In this document: in pieces, positions 25,144 to 34,271 of the stretch | Layout: every line of letters begins with the position of its first letter | Position numbering within the stretch: the stretch's first letter is position 1 | Source of the DNA: Thermacetogenium sp. UBA4966 | GTDB taxonomy: Bacteria > Bacillota > DSM-12270 > Thermacetogeniales > Thermacetogeniaceae | Direction: 5' to 3' | DNA: 59,813 bases | NCBI GenBank assembly: GCA_002397275.1 | Contig: DHAA01000100.1 | Coordinates: forward strand, 1-59,813 | The notes under the pieces: generated by a model | The model's database searches: none | Seen by the model: only the letters and a program-made list of their open reading frames with translations | Told to the model about the DNA's origin: nothing | Made by a program: the position numbers and the translations under genes

Positions 25144-25878
25144 TTAAGCGATTGTCAGGCCGCCGCTGGCAAATCCGGTGAGTATCGTGGCAATGTCTAA
25201 ACCGTCGGTGACGCTGGCGGAAAGTACGAACAGCAGACGGGTACCCGCAGTAACGGGAATTGACAGACCTGTGGTCAGGCCGCTTGAAGTTGTGCCGATG
25301 TTGACTAGTCCGCTTAACGGCGGAGCAAGAGTGACGGTAGCGCCGGGAACAGGGGCAAAGCTGTCGTTCGGAGTGGGGGAACTGTATAATTGAGCGGTGA
25401 TTGTAACGGTACTGCCGATAAGAGACGCTGCCACCGCGACGCTGTAATACGCGGCCATCGAAGTGATGGCGCCGTCTCTCGGCATGGAGAAAGCCATGCT
25501 GCTGCTGCCTGTGGTATCAATCAGTCCGCCAACAATTAATGCGGTGTCATTGTTGCCGAAACTCAGAAGAGCCTGTGTCCCCGCCAGGCCGCCCAAGACC
25601 GTAGTCAAGGTTGTTACCGTGCCGGATGCGAACGGGATGATCGCGCCGGGACCGGTTAGTCCGGTCGGGCCGGTCGGTCCGGTGGGGCCTGTTGCTCCGG
25701 TAGGTCCGGTAACGCCCCGGGGTCCGGCTGGTCCTGTGGGACCGGTTGGGCCGGCGCCTCCTCGCTGGCACAATATTTTTGTGTTTTGCGGGGGACAGCA
25801 TGAACAGCAAGTTACCCCATATTGATTGCAATTAAGATGGCTGGGCATCGTATAGCCAAATGGAACCTTATATCTCAT
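25144..25878 (-). CDS. Collagen-like spore surface (BclA-type) protein
   Basis: The ATG at 25878 follows AAGGAGG. The 244-residue protein has a short N-terminus with a Cys cluster (YGVTCCSCCPP). A collagen-like G-x-T/G-P-T repeat of about 40 residues follows (GPTGPTGPAGPRGVTGPTGA, and more). The C-terminal beta-rich domain opens IIPFASGTVTTLTTVLGGLA and contains YSVAVAASLIGSTVTITAQL. This is the plan of the exosporium protein BclA: an anchor, a collagen stalk and a trimeric head. Threonines in the repeat are likely glycosylated. Cysteines may crosslink it to the spore coat. It is expressed from its own promoter. Confidence 0.9.
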   Translation of the reverse strand: MRYKVPFGYTMPSHLNCNQYGVTCCSCCPPQNTKILCQRGGAGPTGPTGPAGPRGVTGPTGATGPTGPTGPTGLTGPGAIIPFASGTVTTLTTVLGGLAGTQALLSFGNNDTALIVGGLIDTTGSSSMAFSMPRDGAITSMAAYYSVAVAASLIGSTVTITAQLYSSPTPNDSFAPVPGATVTLAPPLSGLVNIGTTSSGLTTGLSIPVTAGTRLLFVLSASVTDGLDIATILTGFASGGLTIA

Positions 25879-25956
25879 GTGAAGTGCCTCCTTATTATTC
25901 ACATTTTTTACTATTTGTTTGGTAATGGTATGTTTGTAAGCTGGTTTGTTCTTCTA

Positions 25957-25965
25957 TATTGTATG
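25957..25965 (-). promoter_or_regulatory. Mother-cell sigma-type -10 element before collagen-like gene
   Basis: On the minus strand CATACAATA agrees with the sigma-E (CATACAnT) and sigma-K (CATAnnnTA) -10 patterns, 79 bases upstream of the start codon. An ACAC about 14 bases upstream could be a sigma-K-type -35. This fits expression in the mother cell late in sporulation, as expected for a spore-surface protein. Confidence 0.4.
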
Positions 25966-26048
25966 AGAAATAAGTTAAAGTGTTACTTAATTGTTTAAAT
26001 TTTACTATATTTAATGATTTATTTATTGTAAAGAACACAGGGCGGTAA

Positions 26049-27134
26049 TTATGCATCCCCGGAGGAAGAGAGAATGGATTCAAGATATTTTTTATTATTC
26101 AAAATATCATCATTATTAGGGAGGTAGCGGAGGGCAATTTCATTATGGAAATAAGCTGGCTTATGCTCGCCCATACGGGCGTAGCACACGCAGAGCTGCA
26201 AGTGTGGAAGCCATGTGGAATAGGCGGGATTGCAAAAACCCATCTGGTCTTTTTTTTCTCCCAGCTGAGTGGCCAGTTTATACCAGAAGATAGCCGAGGG
26301 TATATCGTTTTTTTGCAGAAAATAATAGCCGAGGCGGCAACAAAACTCAGGCCGGGGGCTGCTATAGCGGAATGAACGCAGAACCGCCTCTAACTCGCGC
26401 TGACAGTCGCTCAGCTGATGATAACAATCGGCTAATTTTCCACAGCTTGAAATGTTGTCTTCAATCCAGCCCTTTCCGCTGGAAAGGAATTGTTCATAAA
26501 ACTGCACGGCCCGTTCATATAGTTGGTGCTCCAATAATTCGTTGGCAAAATAGTAGAGATCCCGGGGCGAAAACTCTTCTTTGCGGGCAAGACGTTTCTC
26601 ATAGATTCTAAGATTTCTGTCGCTGTCATGGCGGATGCTTTTGTGGGTTACGGACACATCACTGTGGAAAATGTTGCCCCATGTTTCCAGGTATTCATGA
26701 ACCGCGCCGATCCAGCGAAAGTTGTTGGACCTTTTTACCAAACGATGGCGCCTTAGGCTGAAGGAAACATTGCCGTATTCGTCGAAGGCGAGATGGTAAT
26801 TCATGGTTACCGAATCCACCGCCGGATCAAGGTTCTTTTTTAAAACCGTAAATTTTTCCCGGTCTGCGCTTTCCAGGACATCGTCGGCATCCAGCCAGAA
26901 GATGTAATCCATGCCGGCCTTGGCGAAAGAAGCGTTTCGGGCGGCGGCAAAGTCGTCAATCCAGGGGAAATCAAAGATGAGCACCGTATATCGGCCTGCT
27001 ACGGATTTTGTGCTGTCATCGGACCCGGTGTCCATGATAATGATTTCATCGACCAGATCGGAGACGGAATCAAGGCACCGCCCAAGCACTTCTTCTTCAT
27101 TTTTGACAATCATGCAGAGACTGACCGTGATCAT
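26049..27134 (-). CDS. Glycosyltransferase family 2 with C-terminal TPR-like part
   Basis: I take the ATG at 27134 after AAGGGAG. The 361-residue protein has the GT-A core at its N-terminus: SLCMIVKNEEEVLGRCLDSV, DEIIIMDTGSDDSTKSVAGR and the metal-binding LDADDVLESA. The C-terminal half has helical repeats (ELLEHQLYERAVQFYEQFLS) like TPR units. It lies upstream of, and on the same strand as, the collagen-like gene. Glycosyltransferases next to BclA genes usually glycosylate the collagen repeat, so this is its likely substrate, by context. The 170-base gap means that the collagen gene has its own promoter. Confidence 0.85.
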   Translation of the reverse strand: MITVSLCMIVKNEEEVLGRCLDSVSDLVDEIIIMDTGSDDSTKSVAGRYTVLIFDFPWIDDFAAARNASFAKAGMDYIFWLDADDVLESADREKFTVLKKNLDPAVDSVTMNYHLAFDEYGNVSFSLRRHRLVKRSNNFRWIGAVHEYLETWGNIFHSDVSVTHKSIRHDSDRNLRIYEKRLARKEEFSPRDLYYFANELLEHQLYERAVQFYEQFLSSGKGWIEDNISSCGKLADCYHQLSDCQRELEAVLRSFRYSSPRPEFCCRLGYYFLQKNDIPSAIFWYKLATQLGEKKDQMGFCNPAYSTWLPHLQLCVCYARMGEHKPAYFHNEIALRYLPNNDDILNNKKYLESILSSSGDA

Positions 27135-27161
27135 ACGTATAGCTCCCTTGTATTCAAACAT

Positions 27162-27652
27162 TCTATATTTCTATGTATATTCTCTTTACCGGTAAGAGGA
27201 GCTTATCCCGGAAGAAATATCTTCCGGTGACAATCTGATATAATACAATTCGGATTCTGGGCACGGGACAGGCTCAAGGCAAAACCAATTTACTGATTGA
27301 GAGAATTGTTGTAAAATAAATTGACTTAGCATCATGCAGACTTGTTCATACAAGGCGCTAAAAAGCTACCGCCAATAGACGCCCATAGGGCACAAATAGG
27401 GTACCAAGAGGGCGCCGCGGATCAAGGTGTCGGCAAGGGGGCCCTACGTTTATTTAGATGAGAGAGGCGCCGTCTTCCCGCTTGTTTAAATATTGGGGTT
27501 GAGGGATACTAACCGGAGGAAGGGGAGCCTAGGCAGGCGATATCTAAAAAAATGGAAGAGTTGATGGCGATGGAGCGGGAGAATTAGAAGAGGGTTCTTA
27601 GAGGTCTCTTAAGAAGGGTTCTAGAAGAAAGGTACAGAAGGAGGCTGGAATT
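27162..27652. other. Gap and leader before the purine operon
   Basis: No gene is visible in these 491 bases. A perfect hairpin, CCGGAAGA-AATA-TCTTCCGG, lies at 27208-27227, and a near-palindrome with ACCGGT lies at 27182-27198. A TTGACT near 27322 could be a -35 but has no good -10. From 27400 to 27490 the DNA is GC-rich and can fold. I looked for purine, ZTP and PRPP riboswitch consensus and saw none. One short open stretch reads KVSARGPYVYLDERGAVFPL and may be a gene remnant. Confidence 0.3.
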
Positions 27653-29719
27653 TTGCTTGATAGATATACATTGCCGGAGATGAGGGCGCACTGGGCGACT
27701 GAGAACCGCTATCGCAAATGGCTGGACGTGGAGATCCAAGCCTGCCGGGCCTGGGCGGCTTTGGGCAAGATCCCTGAACAAGCTGTCCGGGAGATCGAGG
27801 TGAAGGCGTCTTTTGACGTGAAGCGTATTGCCGAGCTGGAGGCGGTTGTCAAACATGATGTGATCGCCTTTATCAGTTGTGTCGCCGAGTCGGTGGGGGA
27901 CGCCGGGAAATACATCCACCTGGGTCTCACTTCTTATGATGTGGTGGATACCGCTCTCTCTCTGTTGATGCGGGAAGCCATGGATCTGATTCTGGAGGCG
28001 CTGGATCGGCTGCGGGAAGTGCTGGCTGAAAAAGCGAGGGAATACAGGGATACCCCGATGATCGGGAGAACGCACGGCGTTCATGCCGAACCCATCACCC
28101 TCGGGCTGAAGTTTGCCCTCTGGTACGCTGAACTGGGGCGGGACCGCCGCCGGCTGCAAAGTGCGCGCCGGGTGATCAATGTGGGGCGCCTGGCGGGAGC
28201 GGTGGGAACTTACGCCCATATCGACCCGCGGATTGAGCAGTATGTTTGCCGCAAGCTGGGGCTTGTCCCGGCGCGGATCTCCACTCAGGTCCTGCAGCGG
28301 GACCGGCATGCCGAATATCTGAGCGCCATTGCCATTACCGCCTGCTCTCTGGAAAAGTTCGCCACAGAGATCAGACACCTGCAGCGGACCGAAGTTTTGG
28401 AACTGGAGGAGAGCTTCGCCGCCGGGCAGAAGGGGTCGTCCGCTATGCCGCACAAACGGAATCCCATCACCTGTGAACGTATCACAGGGCTTTCCCGTGT
28501 TCTGCGGGGGAATGCTCTGGCTGCTCTGGAAAACACCGCTCTCTGGCATGAGCGGGATATCTCCAACTCCTCTGTGGAGCGCATCATCATCCCCGACAGC
28601 ACCACGCTTCTCTACTACATGCTGATCCGCTTTACCGAAGTAATGAAGCGGCTGCTCATTTACCCTGAGCATATGCGGCAGAACCTGGAGAGGACGCATG
28701 GCCTGGTGTTCAGCCAGCGTCTTTTGCTTGCTCTTGTGGAGAAGGGGCTACGCCGCGAGGACGCCTACGCACTGGTGCAGCGGCAGGCGATGCGTGCCTG
28801 GCCCGATGAGAATTTTACCGAGTTGCTCAAATCAGATCCGGAGATTGGAAAATACCTCTCTGCCGAAGAGATTGACGCTCTGCTGGACGCCGGCTATTAT
28901 CTGCGGCGTGTTCCCTACATCTTCTGGCGCACCGGGCTGGGCGAGCCCCCTCTTCAGCAATGGGAGAAAAAATTGCGTGACGCCTCTCTGGGAGACCATG
29001 TTCCCTTGCCGGAGAAAGGGGGTCTCCTTTACGAGGGGAAGGCCAAAAAGCTTTATCAAACATCCGATCCGCATCTCTGCTGGATGGAATACAAGGATGA
29101 GGCCACGGCTTTCGACGGCCTGAAAAAGGATGTCATACCCGGCAAGGGAGAGCTGAATAACCGCATTTCCGCTCATTTCTTCTCACTTCTGGAACTTGCG
29201 GGGGCGCCGACGCATTTCGTCAAACTGATCAGCCCGACTGAGGCGCTGGTCAGAAGGGTGGAGATCATTCCCCTGGAGGTGATCGTGCGCAATATCGCAG
29301 CGGGCAGCCTTTGTAAAAAGCTTGGCCTTGCCGAGGGCTTGACTCTCGTTCAGCCAATCGTCGACTTCTGCCTGAAAGACGACGAACTGCATGATCCCCT
29401 CGTTACTCGGGACGAAATCCTTTCTCTGGGTTTTGCCTCAGGTGAAGAGGAACGGGAATTGCGCAGCCTGGCTTTGAGGGTAAATGATGCGCTGAGCGCC
29501 TATCTTCTTTCCAAAGATTTAATTTTAGTGGACTTTAAATTGGAGTTCGGCCGCTCTCCGGACGGGATCATCCTGGCGGATGAAATCTCTCCCGACACCT
29601 GCCGTTTCTGGGACCGTGATACAAAAGAAAAATTGGACAAAGACCGCTTCCGGCGTGACCTGGGCGGGGTAATCCCTGCCTACGAAGAAATCTGGAAAAG
29701 GCTGCAAGGAGGAGAATAG
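27653..29719 (+). CDS. PurB-PurC fusion: adenylosuccinate lyase / SAICAR synthase
   Basis: The TTG at 27653 follows GAAGGAGG. Residues 1-430 are a full adenylosuccinate lyase: MLDRYTLPEMRAHWATENRY at the start, HGLTSYDVVDTA-like HLGLTSYDVVDTALS, the RTHGVHAEPIT loop and the signature GSSAMPHKRNPI. Residues about 453-688 are a complete SAICAR synthase: LLYEGKAKKLYQTSDPHLCW, then PGKGELNNRISAHFF and the signature ILADEISPDTCRFWDRDT. PurC makes SAICAR from CAIR and aspartate, and PurB splits it to AICAR and fumarate, so two consecutive steps sit in one chain. PurB also acts on adenylosuccinate. No stop or frameshift is seen across the junction (about base 29,000). It heads the operon. Confidence 0.95.
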   Translation: MLDRYTLPEMRAHWATENRYRKWLDVEIQACRAWAALGKIPEQAVREIEVKASFDVKRIAELEAVVKHDVIAFISCVAESVGDAGKYIHLGLTSYDVVDTALSLLMREAMDLILEALDRLREVLAEKAREYRDTPMIGRTHGVHAEPITLGLKFALWYAELGRDRRRLQSARRVINVGRLAGAVGTYAHIDPRIEQYVCRKLGLVPARISTQVLQRDRHAEYLSAIAITACSLEKFATEIRHLQRTEVLELEESFAAGQKGSSAMPHKRNPITCERITGLSRVLRGNALAALENTALWHERDISNSSVERIIIPDSTTLLYYMLIRFTEVMKRLLIYPEHMRQNLERTHGLVFSQRLLLALVEKGLRREDAYALVQRQAMRAWPDENFTELLKSDPEIGKYLSAEEIDALLDAGYYLRRVPYIFWRTGLGEPPLQQWEKKLRDASLGDHVPLPEKGGLLYEGKAKKLYQTSDPHLCWMEYKDEATAFDGLKKDVIPGKGELNNRISAHFFSLLELAGAPTHFVKLISPTEALVRRVEIIPLEVIVRNIAAGSLCKKLGLAEGLTLVQPIVDFCLKDDELHDPLVTRDEILSLGFASGEEERELRSLALRVNDALSAYLLSKDLILVDFKLEFGRSPDGIILADEISPDTCRFWDRDTKEKLDKDRFRRDLGGVIPAYEEIWKRLQGGE

Positions 29720-29720
29720 G

Positions 29721-29975
29721 TTGTTTGAAGCTCGTATACATGTAATGCTGAAAAAGGTGATTCTCGATCCACAGGGCAAAGCCGTTAAAAACGGTCTGCT
29801 GGCGATGGGATACGACTGTGTGGATGACCTCAGGGTAGGGAAGTATCTTGTGCTGACTCTGAACACTGCGGACAGGGCGAAGGCGGACAGGGAAGTGCGG
29901 GAAATGTGTGATCGGCTTCTCTCCAACCCGGTGATCGAGGAATATAATTACGATCTCCAGGAGGTAGCGCCATGA
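29721..29975 (+). CDS. purS: FGAM synthase subunit PurS
   Basis: The 84-residue protein has the PurS pattern (ARIHVMLKKVILDPQGKAV, MGYDCVDDLRVGKYLVL, NPVIEEYNYDLQEV). It forms a dimer that bridges PurQ and PurL and helps pass ammonia from PurQ to PurL. The TTG start follows GGAGGAGAATAGG and lies one base after the PurBC stop. The ATG of purQ overlaps its stop by 4 bases, so the subunits are produced together. Length is normal for the family. Confidence 0.95.
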   Translation: MFEARIHVMLKKVILDPQGKAVKNGLLAMGYDCVDDLRVGKYLVLTLNTADRAKADREVREMCDRLLSNPVIEEYNYDLQEVAP

Positions 29976-30688
29976 AGTTTGGGGTGGTGGTTTTCCCTGG
30001 ATCCAACTGTGATGCCGACTGCTATCATGTTATTGATCAGGTGTTGGAGCATCCTGTTACCTACATCTGGCATCAGGAGAAAAAGCTATCCGGTGTGGAC
30101 TGCGTCATTATACCGGGAGGGTTTTCCTACGGCGATTATCTACGGACAGGAGCTATCGCCCGTTTTGCCCCGGTGATGGATGAGGTGATCCGTTTCGCGG
30201 AAAGAGGGGGGCTCATACTGGGGATCTGCAACGGTTTTCAGATCCTGTTGGAAGCAGGATTGCTGCCGGGCGCTGTGTTGCGCAACGAAAGCCTGCAGTT
30301 CCGCTGCCATGATGTTTTCCTGCGCGTGGAAAACGCGGCGACCCCTTTTACCAACCGCTACCGCCAGGGAGAGGTGATTAGATTCCCTATCGCTCACGGC
30401 GAGGGGAACTACTATGCCGACCCTGATTCCATCAAGCAAATGGATGAAAACGGGCAGATTGTATTCCGCTATTGTCTGGAGAATGGAGAGAGCGCCGCGC
30501 AGGCCAACCCCAACGGCGCGGTGGGCAACATTGCCGGGGTATGCAATAAAAATGGGAATATAATGGGATTGATGCCTCATCCGGAGCGCTGTTGCGAAGA
30601 AATACTGGGGAACACCGACGGGATACTCCTTTTCTCTTCCCTGCTCCAGTGGTGGGGTTTTCCTGATCAGAAGAGGGTGACAGCATAA
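29972..30688 (+). CDS. purQ: FGAM synthase glutaminase subunit PurQ
   Basis: The 238-residue class I glutamine amidotransferase has the nucleophile cysteine in LILGICNGFQILLEAGLLPG. Its His-Glu pair lies near the end, in LMPHPERCCEE. Start motif MKFGVVVFPGSNCDADCYHV is typical. It releases ammonia from glutamine for PurL. The first residue overlaps the purS stop, and its stop overlaps the purL ATG. Relatives are about 227 residues, so it is slightly long. Confidence 0.96.
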   Translation: MKFGVVVFPGSNCDADCYHVIDQVLEHPVTYIWHQEKKLSGVDCVIIPGGFSYGDYLRTGAIARFAPVMDEVIRFAERGGLILGICNGFQILLEAGLLPGAVLRNESLQFRCHDVFLRVENAATPFTNRYRQGEVIRFPIAHGEGNYYADPDSIKQMDENGQIVFRYCLENGESAAQANPNGAVGNIAGVCNKNGNIMGLMPHPERCCEEILGNTDGILLFSSLLQWWGFPDQKRVTA

Positions 30689-32895
30689 TGAATGAAAAAA
30701 TGACGCCGGCATGGCAGGAGATGGGCTTGACCTGTCAAGAATACGACAAGATCTGTGAGATCCTGGGGCGGGAACCCAATTATGTGGAAACGGGGATTTT
30801 CGCGGTGCTCTGGTCGGAGCACTGCGGTTACAAGAATTCCCGACCGGTTTTAAAGAAATTCCCTACAGAGGGAAAGCATGTTCTGCAGGGACCCGGGGAA
30901 AACGCCGGGATCGTCGATATCGGCGACAATCAGGCGCTGGTCTTCAAGATGGAGAGTCACAACCATCCCTCGGCTATCGAACCCTATCAGGGAGCGGCTA
31001 CCGGGGTGGGGGGGATTGTGCGTGATATCTTTACCATGGGCGCTCGCCCTATTGCCTCCTTGAACTCTCTTCGCTTCGGGGATCCTTCCGATCCCCTGGT
31101 GAGATACCTCTTTTCCGGGGTGGTGGCCGGGATCGCCGGTTATGGGAACTGCCTTGGCATTCCCACCGTGGGGGGGGAGATTTTTTTCCACCCCAGCTTT
31201 AAGGACAACCCCCTGGTCAACGCCATGTGCGTGGGTATCGTGGACCATGACCAGATCAGGCGCGGTTATGCTGAAGGGACGGGTAATCTGGTGATGGTTG
31301 TCGGCGCTCGGACAGGCAGGGACGGGATACACGGATGCACATTCGCCTCCGAGGAACTGAGCGAGGAGAGCGAAGAGCGCCGCCCCGCGGTACAGGTGGG
31401 GGATCCCTTTATGGAAAAACTCCTTATAGAAGCCTGCCTGGAGGTGATGAAGGCAGGTTATGTGGTCGGCATTCAAGACCTGGGGGCCGCAGGGCTGACC
31501 AGTTCCAGCGCTGAAATGGCCGGCAGGGCCGGCGCCGGCATGGAGCTTGATATTTCTCTGGTTCCCCGCCGCGAGGAAGGGATGACTCCATATGAGGTCA
31601 TGCTTTCCGAGTCCCAGGAGAGGATGCTGCTCGTGCTGGAGCCGCAGCATGTGGAAGCGGTCAAGCGCCTATTCGCCAAATGGGGTTTAGAAGCTGTGGT
31701 GATCGGCAAGGTTACCGGCGACGGGATATACCGCATTCGGGATGGAGAAACTGCTGTGGCGGAGATACCGGTCAAGGCTTTGACCGAATCACCGGTAAAT
31801 TACCCGGAGCAGAGAGAGCCGGAGTATTATCAGAGGCTGCGCCGCTGGAGAGCGGACGACGTTCCTGAACCGGATAACTGCACGGATGTTTTGTGGCGTT
31901 TGCTGGCGTCGCCAAACATCGCCGGCAAGGAGTGGGCGTATAGCCAGTATGATTCTATGGTTATGCTGAATACCGTGGTTGGTCCCGGCGCGGATGCCGC
32001 CCTGCTGCGTATTAAAGGAACTCCCAAGGGGCTCGCCCTGACCGCTGACGGAAACTCCCGCTACTGCTACCTGGATCCTTATCAGGGGGGAGCTATGGCG
32101 GTCGCTGAGGCGGCCCGCAACCTTTCCTGCGTGGGAGCGGAACCCCTGGGGCTCACAGACTGCCTGAATTTCGGCAGCCCCGAGAAACCGGAAATCTTTT
32201 GGCAGTTCACCAGGGCTGTCGAGGGGATGAGCGCGGCCTGCCGAGCCTTGAGTATCCCGGTGATCAGCGGTAATGTGAGCTTTTACAATGAAACAAACGG
32301 TGAGGCGGTCTATCCCACTCCGGTGGTGGGGATGGCAGGGCTGCTTCCTGATATCAGCAAGTATGTTACCGGCGCCTTCTGCGATCCGGGAGACGAGATC
32401 GCGCTTCTGGGCAGATTCGCGCCGACACTCGGCGCCGGCGAATACCTCGCTTTTATTCATGGGATAGAGGCGGGAGCTGTTCCCAGCCTCGACCTGGAGC
32501 AGGAAAAAAGGGTTCAAGAATGCTGCCGCAGACTGGTGAGGGAGGGGTTAATCAAATCCGCTCACGACTGTGCCGACGGAGGGCTTGCCGCTGCTTTAGC
32601 CGAGTGCTGCATTGCCGGAAAGCTGGGCGCGGATGTGGCTCTTCCTATCAACGGGCGGAAAGACAATATTCTCTTTGGTGAAATGCAGTCCTGCATCGTC
32701 GTGTCCTGCGCGCCGGGGAGACTCCCGGCGGTTCTCGACAACGCCGCGGCCCAGGGTGTCGATTGCCGGGTAATCGGCGCTGCCGGAGGGGATCGTTTGC
32801 TGATGCGCGGCGCTGCGGACCGCGGTGTTTTGATCGACATGCCTGTTGAGGAGATGGAAAAAGTATGGCGGGGGAGCATTGCTTCTTTCTTTTGA
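30688..32895 (+). CDS. purL: FGAM synthase subunit PurL
   Basis: This is the 735-residue small-type PurL that depends on PurS and PurQ. It has GVFAVLWSEHCGYKNSRPVL-like GIFAVLWSEHCGYKNSRPVL (residues 40-59), the AIEPYQGAATGVGGIVRDIF loop with ATP-binding residues, and the repeated ATP-grasp-like AIR synthase domains to the C-terminus (ADGGLAAALAECC). It turns FGAR into FGAM using ATP and ammonia. It overlaps purF by 31 bases. The full length and all motifs look normal. Confidence 0.97.
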   Translation: MNEKMTPAWQEMGLTCQEYDKICEILGREPNYVETGIFAVLWSEHCGYKNSRPVLKKFPTEGKHVLQGPGENAGIVDIGDNQALVFKMESHNHPSAIEPYQGAATGVGGIVRDIFTMGARPIASLNSLRFGDPSDPLVRYLFSGVVAGIAGYGNCLGIPTVGGEIFFHPSFKDNPLVNAMCVGIVDHDQIRRGYAEGTGNLVMVVGARTGRDGIHGCTFASEELSEESEERRPAVQVGDPFMEKLLIEACLEVMKAGYVVGIQDLGAAGLTSSSAEMAGRAGAGMELDISLVPRREEGMTPYEVMLSESQERMLLVLEPQHVEAVKRLFAKWGLEAVVIGKVTGDGIYRIRDGETAVAEIPVKALTESPVNYPEQREPEYYQRLRRWRADDVPEPDNCTDVLWRLLASPNIAGKEWAYSQYDSMVMLNTVVGPGADAALLRIKGTPKGLALTADGNSRYCYLDPYQGGAMAVAEAARNLSCVGAEPLGLTDCLNFGSPEKPEIFWQFTRAVEGMSAACRALSIPVISGNVSFYNETNGEAVYPTPVVGMAGLLPDISKYVTGAFCDPGDEIALLGRFAPTLGAGEYLAFIHGIEAGAVPSLDLEQEKRVQECCRRLVREGLIKSAHDCADGGLAAALAECCIAGKLGADVALPINGRKDNILFGEMQSCIVVSCAPGRLPAVLDNAAAQGVDCRVIGAAGGDRLLMRGAADRGVLIDMPVEEMEKVWRGSIASFF

Positions 32896-34271
32896 AAGAA
32901 GATAAACCGCGTGAGGCCTGTGGCGTCTTCGGCATTTTCGCCCCGGGGCTCGATGTGGCGCGTCTTACATATTATGGTTTGTATGCCCTCCAGCACCGCG
33001 GCCAGGAGAGCGCCGGTATCGCCGTTGGGGATGGGGAGCGCATAACCTGCCGCAAGGGGATGGGGCTTGTCGGCGATGTTTTTGCAGAGGAGAGCTTGTC
33101 AAGCCTTAGCGGACATATCGCTATAGGTCATGTCCGCTACGCCACTACAGGGGAGAGCTCTCTGGAAAATGCTCAACCGTTTGCCTTCTATTATAAGCGG
33201 GGGATGATCGCCCTGGCTCATAACGGCAATCTCACAAACTATGCCGAATTGCGCCGAGAGCTGTCGCAGTCCGGTTCGATCTTTCAGACCACCTCCGACA
33301 GCGAATTGATCGTCAGCCTCATCGCAGGCAACGATAGCGGGGACCTGACCGCGGGGATTCAGGAAACGATGAGGAGACTATGCGGAGCTTATTCTCTTAT
33401 TTTGACTACGGGCAATCGGCTCTACGGGATCCGCGACCCATACGGCATCCGGCCGCTTTGCCTGGGACGCTTAGACGACGCTTTTCTACTGGCCTCCGAG
33501 TCCTGTGCCCTGGACACCGTTGGAGCAGAGTTTATCCGGGACGTACGGCCGGGTGAGATTGTCATGATCGATGAAAGCGGGATCACTTCACTGCAATCTC
33601 ATCAACAGGGAAGGCGGGCTTTGTGCGTTTTTGAGTTCGTCTATTTTGCCAGGCCGGACAGCGTCATCGACGGCCTCAATGTGCAAAAGGCGCGTTATGC
33701 CCTGGGGAGAGAACTGGCGCGGGAATATCCTCTCGAGGGGGACCTGGTGATTCCGGCGCCGGACTCAGGGGTCAGCGCAGCACTCTCCTATGCCTCCGCA
33801 CGCCGCCTGCCTTTTGGCGAAGGGCTGATCAAAAACCGCTATGTGGGGCGTACTTTTATCCGCCCTACCCAGCAGCTGCGCGAGATGGGCGTTAAGCTCA
33901 AGCTCAATCCGGTCCGGGAGAGGCTGGCGGGTAAAAGGGTGATCTTGCTCGACGACAGCATCGTGCGCGGCACCACATCCGGAAAGATCATCCAAATGCT
34001 CAGAGATGTGGGGGCGAAAGAGTTGCATATGCTGGTTAGTTCGCCGGCGGTCACTCATTGCTGCTACTATGGAATTGACACCTCCAGAGAGGGAGAATTG
34101 ATCGCGGCCGGCCATTCTGTGGAAGAGATCCGCCGCCATATCGGCGCGGACACCCTTCATTACCTTAGCCTTTCCGGAATGCAGGCGGCCCTGGCGCCCT
34201 TCCCCAGGGAGGAAGTTTGCGATGCCTGTTTTTCCGGAGATTACCCGCTTGAGGGGAAGGAACGGCTATGA
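32865..34271 (+). CDS. purF: Amidophosphoribosyltransferase PurF
   Basis: The ATG at 32865 lies inside the end of purL. The 468-residue protein has a short propeptide and then the catalytic cysteine in REACGVFGIFAPGLD (Cys19 is the predicted N-terminus after cleavage). The PRPP-binding loop is VILLDDSIVRGTTSG. Cysteines in RRALCVFEF, THCCYYGID and CDACFSG match the four [4Fe-4S] ligands of the B. subtilis-type enzyme. It catalyses the first committed purine step, PRPP plus glutamine to phosphoribosylamine. The hisH ATG overlaps its stop by 4 bases. Confidence 0.96.
   Translation: MAGEHCFFLLKEDKPREACGVFGIFAPGLDVARLTYYGLYALQHRGQESAGIAVGDGERITCRKGMGLVGDVFAEESLSSLSGHIAIGHVRYATTGESSLENAQPFAFYYKRGMIALAHNGNLTNYAELRRELSQSGSIFQTTSDSELIVSLIAGNDSGDLTAGIQETMRRLCGAYSLILTTGNRLYGIRDPYGIRPLCLGRLDDAFLLASESCALDTVGAEFIRDVRPGEIVMIDESGITSLQSHQQGRRALCVFEFVYFARPDSVIDGLNVQKARYALGRELAREYPLEGDLVIPAPDSGVSAALSYASARRLPFGEGLIKNRYVGRTFIRPTQQLREMGVKLKLNPVRERLAGKRVILLDDSIVRGTTSGKIIQMLRDVGAKELHMLVSSPAVTHCCYYGIDTSREGELIAAGHSVEEIRRHIGADTLHYLSLSGMQAALAPFPREEVCDACFSGDYPLEGKERL

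Noticed and set aside
25600..25760. Tandem repeat or CRISPR-like array
   Set aside because: The periodic 9-base pattern is the coding sequence for G-x-T/G-P collagen triplets, not spacers.
27162..27652. Purine, ZTP or PRPP riboswitch before the purine operon
   Set aside because: I compared the leader with the conserved cores that I know for these classes and found no match. The GC-rich foldable part may still be an unknown regulatory RNA, but I cannot support it.
30850..31650. Minus-strand open frame opposite purL (266 residues)
   Set aside because: It is a shadow of a strongly conserved purine gene with no start signal.
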